In this document: in pieces, positions 1 to 7,646 of the stretch
How the letters are laid out: every line of letters begins with the position of its first letter
Numbering within the stretch: position 1 is the first letter of the stretch
Assembly: GCA_028282465.1 (NCBI GenBank)
Contig: JANQHX010000037.1
Location: 1 to 64,000, forward strand
Source: Gynuella sp.
Lineage (GTDB): Bacteria > Pseudomonadota > Gammaproteobacteria > Pseudomonadales > Natronospirillaceae
Length of the DNA: 64,000 bases
Direction: 5' to 3'
The notes under the pieces: model-generated
Database searches by the model: none
The model's input: the letters and a program-made list of their open reading frames with translations, nothing else
Told to the model about the DNA's origin: nothing
Made by a program: the position numbers and the translations under genes

Positions 1-1
1 T

Positions 2-1117
2 GCCCTGCTGTTAACCTGGGATCAAGATCTCGACTGGAGTAAAAGTTTTTTAACCTTGGGTATCACCACAGCGTTAATCGTATCCAGTTTAGTGTCGCCG
101 TTTTCAGGCAATGTCATTGATAATGGAGGTGGACGGTGGCTGCTTTGTTCAGGGATGGCACTAGGCGGGTTATCTCTTTTTTTTCTGGCTAAGGTTACAG
201 AGCCCTATCAATTTATTTTGCTCTGGGCACTAATAGGTGTTGCGCATGGCATGAGCTTATATGAACCCTGCTTCGCTTTTTTATCTAGAAACTTAAAAGC
301 AGACGCAGCAACCTATATCGGCATCATTACACTAGCAGCTGGTTTTGCATCAACTATTGCATACCCCTCAATTACTTTTTTAGTGAAGACTTTCGACTGG
401 CAATCAACAGTAACAATCTTTTCGATAGTAATACTAATGGTTTCAGTTCCTTTGATGTATGCCGGCGCGACCATGATTGAGTGTTGTACTAAAACAACTA
501 TCAAGGTTTCCCGACACTCAAAAGAAGCAAACTTTGCTGTACTAAAGAATCCATTATTCTGGTTATTGTTTTTTGGCTTCCCGCTTATTGCTCTCACCGA
601 TGGGTTAATCCTCACTCACATCTTACCCATATTAATAGACAAGGACTTAGACCATAGTTCTGCCGTATTAGCTATTGCTTTATTTGGCCCCATGCAGGTA
701 TTTGGCAGATTTATAATGATGAAGTTAAGTAAACATGTAGATGTAAATTTGGTGGGAATCATTTCTTTCACAGGAATCACTATCTCCTGCGTAGTACTAT
801 TTATAACAAGTTCTACATGGCAGGCCATTATGTTCGCAATGTTGTTCGGTGCATCTTACGGATTAACCAGCATTATCAAGCCTTTGATGATCGCCAAAGC
901 CTTGGGATACAAATCGTTAGGACGAATGACAGGGTGGCTAGCTGTACCTTATTTGATGTGTATGGCTATTGCCCCTTACTTGGGTTCAACCCTTTGGAAA
1001 ATTGGTGGCTACGATTTATCCATCCAATTTTCCATTGTTGTCGCGATATTAGGATCTTGCTGCATTATCGCCATTTTCTACTTGGGAAAACGAGCCTCTG
1101 CTGAGCCTAGAGAGTAA
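2..1117 (+). CDS. MFS transporter, 5'-truncated by window edge
   Basis: This is an inner-membrane transporter of the major facilitator superfamily; its substrate is unknown. The reading frame is open to the left edge, so the start lies outside the window. The TTG at 56 that could be read as a start sits inside a continuing hydrophobic stretch. About 372 codons are present. A loop with the MFS motif-A pattern (GNVIDNGGGRW) follows the first visible helix, and about ten hydrophobic segments follow, with a short basic loop before the second half. The last bases overlap the convergent lipoprotein gene by 11 nt. The family assignment is firm; drug, organic acid or sugar transport are all possible. 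Confidence 0.85.
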   Translation, partial: ALLLTWDQDLDWSKSFLTLGITTALIVSSLVSPFSGNVIDNGGGRWLLCSGMALGGLSLFFLAKVTEPYQFILLWALIGVAHGMSLYEPCFAFLSRNLKADAATYIGIITLAAGFASTIAYPSITFLVKTFDWQSTVTIFSIVILMVSVPLMYAGATMIECCTKTTIKVSRHSKEANFAVLKNPLFWLLFFGFPLIALTDGLILTHILPILIDKDLDHSSAVLAIALFGPMQVFGRFIMMKLSKHVDVNLVGIISFTGITISCVVLFITSSTWQAIMFAMLFGASYGLTSIIKPLMIAKALGYKSLGRMTGWLAVPYLMCMAIAPYLGSTLWKIGGYDLSIQFSIVVAILGSCCIIAIFYLGKRASAEPRE

Positions 1118-1592
1118 ATTGAACACCTGTACTGAAGTTTATTTCCACCTCTACCAAACTATTCACCCGACTAGCTAACTCATTCCCTAATTCATCTGTT
1201 AACACTGCACGACATCGACCTTTTTCTAAATTCGCATTTTCTAGATTCACAATGTAATTGTTTGAGTCATTAGTTTGAAAAACCAATTCATTTCGGCATC
1301 GACTGATGCCATCTTCCGTTACATAAGGGCCAGATATTTCCAACAGAATTCTACTTACTTTCGATACTGCAAACTGTTTTTCATCAATTGATTCGTCCTG
1401 AGCCCGAACTCTTAAACCACCTAATTTCTGGTTACTGGGGCTTAGCGCCCAGGCTTGCAAGGTTACTGGGTGCTCAGTTATGTCAAGCTCGTCTGACAAC
1501 ACCGAAACCGTAAGGCTGTTACTGCCATTGCCTTTATTAAACGATGAACAACCGGCTAGTAAAATAACTATAAATGGTATTAAGAATTTCAT
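1107..1592 (-). CDS. Small predicted lipoprotein of unknown function
   Basis: An exported lipoprotein of about 161 residues that I do not recognise. The N-terminus MKFLIPFIVILLAGCSS is a clear lipoprotein signal peptide with lipobox LAGC and serine at +2, which predicts the outer membrane. An upstream in-frame codon at 1607 would add MENLN before the signal, so the ATG at 1592 is preferred. The mature part is rich in polar and acidic residues, has two further cysteines (in SRCRNEL and KGRCRAV) that could form a disulfide, and looks like a beta-rich domain. It overlaps the convergent transporter gene end by 11 nt. No function is proposed. Confidence 0.7.
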   Translation of the reverse strand: MKFLIPFIVILLAGCSSFNKGNGSNSLTVSVLSDELDITEHPVTLQAWALSPSNQKLGGLRVRAQDESIDEKQFAVSKVSRILLEISGPYVTEDGISRCRNELVFQTNDSNNYIVNLENANLEKGRCRAVLTDELGNELASRVNSLVEVEINFSTGVQFTL

Positions 1593-1828
1593 ATTCAGAT
1601 TCTCCAATCGAAGAAATACTCAAAAGATATTACTGCTTTGTTCAGACATTAGATTGAGGATTTCAGGGTTTTTACGCTTGCCATGACCCATATGACACCC
1701 TTGTTCGAGACCAACTAATACTACTCACTCCACTCTAACTATGGGTCATTCATCGCAATGCAGCACAACAATAAGTGTTTTTAGATAGCCTTTAAGTGGG
1801 CATTTACCAACATTCTTGGAGCAAACAA

Positions 1829-2941
1829 ATGAAAATAAAAAATACATCACTTCTATTATTGTTTACCGCCATCCTTGCGGCCTGTGCAGGCACTCATTAC
1901 CGCGATTCAACACATTCAGATAGAAGTTTACGGCCAGCTCTTTACGAACCCTATGAACAACAGGTTCTGCTATTTATTGGACAAGACCTAGGAGCAATTG
2001 GCGGGCTAAAGGACTATACCCAAGGTTATATGAACGAACCTAATTTGCCAAAGCCAGTGGGGTTTACCACATACACAAGCTTTGGCAGTTGGGGCTCCAA
2101 CAGTGGCCTTATGAATCTAGATAATTGGGGCGCTGGCGATGAACACGCAGACCGACTACTGGAACATCCCGCTGTTACCAATCCAATGATTTCTATTGGC
2201 CTATATCTGGATCCAAACATTATTGAGGCGATAGGGTCGGGAGAATTTGACCCAGCAATAAACGAGCTAGGCAGCTGGATAAAAAAGGCGAAAAACCCAG
2301 TGCTGTTGAGAATTGGTTATGAATTTGAATTCAATGGCTATGAACCGGAAGACTATGTCACAGCCTATCGCCGCATTGTTGATCTGCTAGATAAAAACAA
2401 AGTGAAAAACATTAGCTTTGTTTGGCAAGCCGCATCCATGACCAGCCTCTTTACAAAAGAAGGCTATGAACTCTATTACCCAGGTGACAACTATGTGGAC
2501 TGGGTAGCCTATTCCTACTTTTATAATAGCGACCAAGGCCAACTAATGATCGACTTTGCTAGAGAACACAACAAGCCCGTATTTCTTTCAGAAACATGTC
2601 CAGCCAGATTTGATTTAAAAGAAAGCACTTATGGCAATGAAGTTGATCCTGCTTTCAACATTCGCTCTGCCGCCCCGTGGGAAGAATGGTTTGAACCTAT
2701 GTTTGAATGGGTAGAACTTAACAAGGATGTGATCAAAGCGGTTGCTTACATTAACGTCGATTGGATGTCTCAACCCATGTGGCAAGACCCAAACAGCCCT
2801 CATTACCCTTATTGGATGGGTACAGATTCGAGAATACAAAGCAATACCAAAGTTGCTCATAACTGGACACAAGTTATTAACGCGAAGGACTCTCGGTGGA
2901 TAACGAATAATTTAACAAAAGGATTGGTGCACGGCTATTAA
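1829..2941 (+). CDS. GH26-like glycoside hydrolase lipoprotein
   Basis: A probable envelope-anchored glycoside hydrolase of about 370 residues, resembling clan GH-A family 26 (endo-mannanase-like) proteins. The start is the ATG at 1829, seven bases after GGAG at 1818-1821; a GTG at 1796 has no such site. Residues 1-19 are a lipoprotein signal ending ILAAC with alanine at +2. RIGYEFEFNGY at about 161-171 matches the acid/base strand of GH26 (Glu165), and KPVFLSETCPA around 249-259 matches the nucleophile strand (Glu255). A conserved-looking YVDWVAYSYF lies between them. The family usually reads HEMN at the first site, so this is a divergent member and the substrate is uncertain. It stands alone, facing the YceI gene. 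Confidence 0.72.
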   Translation: MKIKNTSLLLLFTAILAACAGTHYRDSTHSDRSLRPALYEPYEQQVLLFIGQDLGAIGGLKDYTQGYMNEPNLPKPVGFTTYTSFGSWGSNSGLMNLDNWGAGDEHADRLLEHPAVTNPMISIGLYLDPNIIEAIGSGEFDPAINELGSWIKKAKNPVLLRIGYEFEFNGYEPEDYVTAYRRIVDLLDKNKVKNISFVWQAASMTSLFTKEGYELYYPGDNYVDWVAYSYFYNSDQGQLMIDFAREHNKPVFLSETCPARFDLKESTYGNEVDPAFNIRSAAPWEEWFEPMFEWVELNKDVIKAVAYINVDWMSQPMWQDPNSPHYPYWMGTDSRIQSNTKVAHNWTQVINAKDSRWITNNLTKGLVHGY

Positions 2942-3017
2942 GTAAACGCAAATTGCCTAACATGAAAAACCGAAATAAAAACCATCAGCAATAAACTGGC
3001 TTGATTAATTAAAATTG

Positions 3018-3047
3018 AGGGAATCAATAGTTAAACCATGATTCCCT
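3018..3047. terminator. Bidirectional terminator between GH26-like gene and YceI gene
   Basis: Inverted repeat AGGGAATCA (3018-3026) and TGATTCCCT (3039-3047) with a 12-nt loop, lying between two convergent genes and flanked by A/T-rich sequence. It can serve both strands. Confidence 0.6.
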
Positions 3048-3056
3048 TCAAAAGTA

Positions 3057-3635
3057 TTATTTTGCTAAAGCAAACTTCAAAGATAAGTCCACTGGTACCA
3101 CAGTATCAATAGAGTTTAGTCCAGCTATTTTCTGTAACTCTGCAATTCCATCTTCAAGCATAAAATCAGCCGCTTGCAATAGAATTGGACTTTTTGATTG
3201 AACTAAGATTTGATCATTTTCTAGCTTTACAATGTTAACTTCGGCTGAAAATGATTTCGACTGCCCATGAAGGTCTAAAGTGATGGGCAATGACTGTTCA
3301 AGCAACGAACCACTGGGCAGGGACGTCAAAGCTTTATAATCGACCTGTGCTTGCACCGCCGCTAAAGGATACTTGCTCACTTCAAACAGAAACTTATTCA
3401 TTCTTTCATTTCGAATTGGAATGCCAGTTTCAACGCTACTTAAATGAATACTGATACTTGCGTTACCATTTTTTAGCACTTCACCTGATAAAGTTGTAAA
3501 GTGATGCATTTCACCTACAGCGTTATTTTTAACTGATATAAATTTAATTTGGCTTTCGTTCTCAACCAGTTTTAAATCTGCATGAGCAAATATAGAAAAA
3601 AGTAGTGAAAGTATTGTGATAGTCGTTCTCTTCAT
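3057..3635 (-). CDS. YceI family periplasmic protein
   Basis: A 192-residue periplasmic protein of the YceI family, a lipocalin-like beta-barrel that binds long isoprenoid or lipid ligands in characterised members. Residues 1-19 form a Sec signal peptide (SLLFSIFAHA, cleavage after AHA). The mature protein has the family pattern: LKLVENESQIKFISVKN at the start, then SVETGIPIRNERMNKFLFEV, which is the typical YceI block in which a short segment after the ligand strand is followed by proximal charged residues. A later block, PITLDLHGQSKSFSA, also fits. Length matches the family. It faces the GH26-like gene across a terminator, and there is no sign of co-transcription with other genes. The true ligand cannot be read from the sequence. 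Confidence 0.85.
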   Translation of the reverse strand: MKRTTITILSLLFSIFAHADLKLVENESQIKFISVKNNAVGEMHHFTTLSGEVLKNGNASISIHLSSVETGIPIRNERMNKFLFEVSKYPLAAVQAQVDYKALTSLPSGSLLEQSLPITLDLHGQSKSFSAEVNIVKLENDQILVQSKSPILLQAADFMLEDGIAELQKIAGLNSIDTVVPVDLSLKFALAK

Positions 3636-3955
3636 TTTTTATTCCATTGTTTGTTTTTAATTATTGGGGGCTGGATTGTAAGAGAGCTACTCATCCAAGT
3701 ACTGAGATTAAGATCCCAATTTTGATACATCCAAAGTTTTGAAAAGGCTTAATTAGCTTTATAAGATTAAAACTTAAAGACATGTTATAAGTAGGGATTT
3801 TTTAGTTTTAATCGCTTCTGGCAGTTAATAGATTTTATTTATTATTTTACAACGGCTGAACAAACTTTCGTTATCTTTCATTCAAATCTATTCTCTGTAG
3901 AGCCATTCGGTAATGGTCTAAAAATATTAATAGGAATTAGGTTTTTTACTTCCGA
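3636..3955. other. AT-rich gap without recognisable gene
   Basis: About 320 A/T-rich bases between the YceI gene start and the end of the broken metallopeptidase gene. It should contain the YceI promoter on the minus strand. I see no convincing open frame, RNA or repeat here. Confidence 0.4.
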
Positions 3956-4768
3956 CTACAATATTTGGAAGTGAATATGATCATCATGACGCACAGAACC
4001 ACAGCCTTGAAAACGTATTCGAGAATCAGATACTCCAAGTCGTGCAACCAAGTGAGGCTCAATAAATAGTTTTTGAACAGACTCAACAGACAATATAGCT
4101 TCAATTAAAGCTTTACTATATTCATCGGAAAAGTGAATTTCTTGCTTTAGAGTCCCAAGTGTTAGATATCTTGGATATTCATAAAAATTAAAACCGCGCT
4201 TTTTACATACAGCTGCTGTATTCTCTTCACCTTCCCTCAGCGACTCAAAGACACCATAACCCGATCTAGATGGCAGTTAATTTAATAGGTCACCATTTTC
4301 ATTGCTATAAACATATCCGAAATCAATTTTCTTACCATCATTGTGACTTAAGTGAGGTAGTAAAGGATATCCATCCCAAAATGGAAAGTTAGCATCCAGA
4401 TAAAAGGCAACCAAGCTAGGGTGATGTGTTCTTAAATTATTCGATATTTGCAAGAGGGCTTGATTAAGTTGTGGCGATACATAATTTCTGTTTAGACCCA
4501 CTGTAATCCAGTAATTCCATGGCCTAATGTTGTCAGAGATTATTGCGGGTTCTCTGCCAAAAACTGGCGCTATGTTCGGTACTAATAAAAAAGTAAGCAG
4601 TGCATATAAAACTAAATTGATTAGGACATTTGTTAGTATTCGTTTTACATTCAGGAAATGGGTAGTTAGAAGGCAAATCAGATAGCTTATGACGCCAACT
4701 TGGGTTATTGCGGCTAGCATAATCACTATTAAGATTCTAACTGATAATTTAACGAGTATTTTGGTCAT
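3956..4768 (-). pseudogene. Membrane LAS-type metallopeptidase (M15/M74-like), broken by in-frame TAA
   Basis: Two open segments in the same frame, 4768-4280 and 4276-3959, are separated only by a TAA at 4279-4277, and together would give a protein of about 270 residues. The N-terminus (from ATG 4768) has two or three hydrophobic helices within residues 1-65. HLSHNDGKKID at 139-149 gives the HxxxxxxD zinc motif (His142, Asp149), and RHDDHIHFQ near the C-terminus gives the HxH motif (His264, His266). This pairing is typical of lysostaphin/D-Ala-D-Ala-carboxypeptidase (LAS) metallopeptidases such as M15 and M74. The stop falls between the two motifs, so the short product would lack the second zinc-ligand motif. 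The downstream part still reads as clean protein, so the lesion looks recent, or is a sequencing error. The frame could begin at 4819, but ATG 4768 fits a membrane protein better. Confidence 0.75.
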
Positions 4769-4867
4769 ATGTTTTCTTGAGTAGCATGCAAAATATTTAC
4801 TCTCCAAAACTGTATTCAAAGCTATTTTGCAAAACCACTCAAACCCAATGACATCGGTTTTTATTGA

Positions 4868-5368
4868 CTACTTCTTCCACTTTGAGTTTGCCCATGGATC
4901 AATAGCCCCATCTTCTGACGATGGTTTTCTGGTTTCTGATGTTCGGGTCTGAGCCTTAGGTGAACGGCGAACTTTATCGACAGACCTAGCTTTTCCTCGC
5001 TCGGCAGCTCTTCTTTCACGTTGCTCATGTAAACGCTCAGCATCTTCTAAACTCAGCTCTTTTGGCTCCCCAGGCCTCTGATCATCAGGAATGATCCGAT
5101 CACGGGGTGGAATCTGGTACTGGTCGTATTTTGCTTTAGGCAAGCTCTTGTATTGGTACATATAAAACGCCTCTACCTTTTCCCTTGCCCAAGTGGTTTT
5201 CTTCAGAAATTTTTCAGCTGATTCAATGCTTGGGTTTTTGTTAAAACAGTTGATTTGCAGATAGGCATGGAGAATCTTGAAACCGTAATGATCAACCAAC
5301 TCTGTAAGCATCTGATTGAGGCTTAAGCCATGAAGTGGGTTGTTTTGATAATTAATTTCGTCAGTCAT
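4868..5368 (-). CDS. VF530 family (DUF2132) DNA-binding protein with basic tail
   Basis: A 166-residue cytoplasmic protein of the VF530 family, small proteins reported to bind DNA. Residues 8-75 carry the whole family domain: [20 protein letters not shown], then [20 protein letters not shown] and [16 protein letters not shown]. Most family members are about 75-90 residues; this one continues for about 90 residues of low-complexity, highly charged sequence rich in Arg, Glu and Lys ([20 protein letters not shown]), ending WANSKWKK. The tail is probably disordered and could add non-specific nucleic-acid contacts, which is inference. It stands between two decayed genes and has no obvious operon partner. 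Domain call is firm; role is unknown. Confidence 0.85.
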   Translation of the reverse strand: MTDEINYQNNPLHGLSLNQMLTELVDHYGFKILHAYLQINCFNKNPSIESAEKFLKKTTWAREKVEAFYMYQYKSLPKAKYDQYQIPPRDRIIPDDQRPGEPKELSLEDAERLHEQRERRAAERGKARSVDKVRRSPKAQTRTSETRKPSSEDGAIDPWANSKWKK

Positions 5369-5582
5369 TGAGACATACTGATAAAGCTATAGGTATCAAC
5401 ATTATAACGCTCTTGTGGATTTCAGACTAAACATTTGGCATAAACATGCCACATTCGCTCTAACCATTATTTCTCAATTATGCTCAAAAATATCTATTTT
5501 TATCAAAGCTGAAAGGTAAATTAGCCCTATGAGTCGAACAAAGCATACTTGTTTATCTCAGAAATACCGGGCTAGTTAGAAG

Positions 5583-5926
5583 CTATAAGCGTCCAAAGCC
5601 ACTTAATATACAGCCTCTATCTATTGGTGATTGAGCCACAACCGTATAACTTTCAGATGTTACAGAAACAACTAATGCGACATGATTTATCCAACCATTA
5701 GGCGTGCTACTATAGAAAACCAATCCCCTATCGATGGTTTAGAGCTGACTGCGTGAAGGCGATCCACGGATTTGCAATAAGCATAAAAATTGCGAGCACG
5801 ACGGTGAAAGTAGGGATTAGAAGAGTTATTACCGTTTTTGGTATAGTATGCCGCTGGATTGATTTTGAAGCCATCTGCGAGCATCTTCTTTAAAGAAAAA
5901 CGAGAGAGACCGTAAGCAATGTTAGG
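5583..5926 (-). pseudogene. NlpC/P60- or amidase-like remnant with frameshift
   Basis: The minus strand from 5926 reads as protein up to PSIGDW near 5721, where the frame breaks. Restoring one T (GATTGG to GATTTGG at about 5720-5725) continues it as GDLVFYSSTPNGWINHVALV, then VAQSPIDRGCILSGFGRL and a stop at 5585-5583. The pattern GDLVFY...NHVALV is that of the second half of NlpC/P60, CHAP and similar amidase domains, in which the His of NHV is catalytic. The 5' end is closed by a TAG at 5929-5927 with no start codon ahead of NIAYGL, so the part that would hold the catalytic Cys is missing. Two lesions therefore mark this as a decayed gene. The exact family is uncertain. Confidence 0.65.
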
Positions 5927-5942
5927 CTAGTAGCTTTGCCTG

Positions 5943-6596
5943 TTAGTTATTTTTAACATTAGCCCTTTTTCGAACAAGCCAAGCAACAATAATTGCATTG
6001 AAGTATGCAAATAGTAATAGACCAACCTTATTCAGAACGATTGTTAACACAGTACCGCCAGCTGATTGTGTTTCAGCAATAGATATTTTGGCGTTCATGA
6101 TATTAAGGAATGACCACCACAATGCCTCATTAGCTGTATTGATACCGCCGACAAAATCTCGCTCAAATACTAATATTAAACTTGCACACAGGGTATAGGC
6201 AAAGAAAGTAATGAGTAATACTGTTAAGGTAAGACTCTGAAACTTGCTAGTATGAATAGCATTAATAAGGACGCGAAGTGACTTCAATGCACGAAGGAAT
6301 CTAATTATTCTGATTAGTCTAGCTAGTCGCCCCCAGCGTAATGGTTCCATAAGGGGGATTGAAGAAATAAGGTCAATCCATCCCCACTTTAAGTAAGCTC
6401 GTTTACTTTCAGCGTAGTAGAGGTTCACAAAGAAATCGGCTAAAAATATCAAACATATGCATAGATCTATCCGCAAAAGAACCATGCTGATTTCGGGATC
6501 GGTTATTAGAAACGTTTCGGCAAAAATGATAACAAGCACATAAACACTTAGGCATAACAAAAATAATTGATATATCGCCCCTCCCTTTTCTTTCAT
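5943..6596 (-). CDS. Voltage-gated ion-channel-like membrane protein
   Basis: An inner-membrane protein of about 217 residues with the six-helix plan of the ion transport (VIC) family. The start is taken as the ATG at 6596, with AGGA about ten bases upstream; a TTG at 6620 would add eight residues. Helices 1-3 are followed by an S4-like segment, RLARLIRIIRFLRALKSLR, with regularly spaced arginines. Two further hydrophobic helices flank a pore-loop-like stretch containing EALWWSFLNIMNAKIS. The K-channel selectivity signature (TVGYG type) is absent, so selectivity cannot be read. The short tail is basic. It lies directly upstream of the decayed amidase-like gene on the same strand. Confidence 0.8.
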   Translation of the reverse strand: MKEKGGAIYQLFLLCLSVYVLVIIFAETFLITDPEISMVLLRIDLCICLIFLADFFVNLYYAESKRAYLKWGWIDLISSIPLMEPLRWGRLARLIRIIRFLRALKSLRVLINAIHTSKFQSLTLTVLLITFFAYTLCASLILVFERDFVGGINTANEALWWSFLNIMNAKISIAETQSAGGTVLTIVLNKVGLLLFAYFNAIIVAWLVRKRANVKNN

Positions 6597-6771
6597 TACT
6601 TTAATTTCCTTTTTCAACAATACATTTACCCGAAGGGTTAATTTCTCCGATTTCAGTCTTTTCAGATTTAATTACAGCAATAATAGTTATTTAAATTGAA
6701 TGAAAATCGCCACACAATTCACTTTGTTAAACTCTCTGCACCCAACACGACTTGCGAGAAGTTCTTGGCGC

Positions 6772-6944
6772 GGAATTTGTGCTGAAAGGCATAAGCGACA
6801 TGGATGTCGCGTTAGCGAAGTGGGCCATGGATGGCCCATCTGAGCGGCCTTTCAGTGCAGATTCCATGACAAGAATTAGCCGAAGGCTAACCCGTAGGGC
6901 TTTGGAGTGGAGCTAGTTTTTGGTTACTTTTATAAAAAAGTAAC
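6772..6944. repeat. Structured intergenic element with nested inverted repeats
   Basis: A compact block of stems within a 507-bp gap. Outer arms 6772-6790 and 6847-6865 pair imperfectly (16 of 19). Between them sit two perfect hairpins with the same CATGGATG core: GCGACATGGATGTCGC at 6795-6810 and GGGCCATGGATGGCCC at 6822-6837. Downstream come TTAGCCGAAGGCTAA (6876-6890) and a perfect 9-bp inverted repeat GTTACTTTT/AAAAGTAAC (6923-6944). From memory, similar CATGGATG and GTTACTTTT motifs recur as dispersed non-coding elements in gammaproteobacteria. Only one copy was noticed in this window, so repetition in the genome is inference. Confidence 0.6.
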
Positions 6945-7103
6945 TCCCCCGCCGGGATGAGGCGGCCCAATTAAACTAAAAGGAAAAGCAAACCATTTGC
7001 GCAGCTTAAAATAGATTTCCGCCTGCGCACAGACCACGCACCAAACCAAAACTCACTAAGCGTCAGCAGGAAAGCAAAGCTTTCCCAACCAAACCACCAA
7101 CGC
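6945..7103. other. Non-coding remainder of the gap before the ferredoxin gene
   Basis: The rest of the 6597-7103 gap has no convincing open frame. It contains a GC-rich patch (GCCGGGATGAGGCGGCC, 6951-6967) and an inverted repeat TGCGCAG (6998-7004)/CTGCGCA (7023-7029), which could end the ribonucleotide reductase transcript on the minus strand although no clear T tract follows. Confidence 0.4.
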
Positions 7104-7646
7104 CTAACTCTGAACCTTAATCTTTATATCCCCTTTGGGCACACAACAACAAGGCAAAATCTCACCCTCATTAATCCAGGCCATGGGTTCTTCCAGATAG
7201 GCGACTTCACCATCAATTAATTGTGTTCGGCAGCTGCCGCAATAACCTTCGCGGCATTGATAAGGAATTTGAATGGATTGCGCTTCGAGGGATTCTAAAA
7301 GTGTACGCGCGTGCTGATGACGGGCGGGTTGTTCCAAGCCATCGACACCCACCCAATGCACTGGCTTGGGCATGCCGTCCAGTTCTAACTGGTCGCTGTC
7401 CTCAGGTTGTTCTGGATTGGTTTCCGGGAGGAAGAATTCTATTTGAGGGATCGGCTCTGCCACTGAACTTTCAAGATCAGTAGCAGATTCCATTTCTAAC
7501 TGGAAGTCAGGAGTGGATTCAAATTTAGCACCGCCATCAAGATCAAATATGTCGGCTTGATGGTCGGTATCGGAATCTATTTTATTTTGAGCTGAGCCAG
7601 CATCTTGCTCAAACAAGTCTTTTTTTTGAGCCAGTATTTCAGACAT
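7104..7646 (-). CDS. 2Fe-2S ferredoxin of the RNR operon (YfaE-like) with long acidic N-terminus
   Basis: A ferredoxin that probably supplies electrons to build and maintain the diferric-tyrosyl radical of NrdB, as YfaE does in E. coli. The C-terminal 80 residues are a plant-type 2Fe-2S domain: QCREGYCGSC supplies Cys131, Cys136 and Cys139, and a triple-cysteine stretch ILPCCCVP at 166-168 supplies the fourth ligand. YfaE is about 84 residues; here about 90 extra residues precede the domain, rich in Asp and Glu and probably disordered. The start ATG overlaps the nrdB stop by one base (TAATG arrangement), so translation is likely coupled. The gene order nrdA-nrdB-ferredoxin is the usual one. 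Confidence 0.88.
   Translation of the reverse strand: MSEILAQKKDLFEQDAGSAQNKIDSDTDHQADIFDLDGGAKFESTPDFQLEMESATDLESSVAEPIPQIEFFLPETNPEQPEDSDQLELDGMPKPVHWVGVDGLEQPARHQHARTLLESLEAQSIQIPYQCREGYCGSCRTQLIDGEVAYLEEPMAWINEGEILPCCCVPKGDIKIKVQS

Noticed and set aside
817-1104. Open frame of 95 codons inside the MFS gene
   Set aside because: It is an alternative frame of a clearly hydrophobic transporter; its translation lacks helices and family features.
4277-4279. In-frame TAA as a recoded codon (selenocysteine or pyrrolysine)
   Set aside because: Selenocysteine uses TGA and pyrrolysine uses TAG. TAA is not known to be recoded this way, so a nonsense mutation or sequencing error is more likely.
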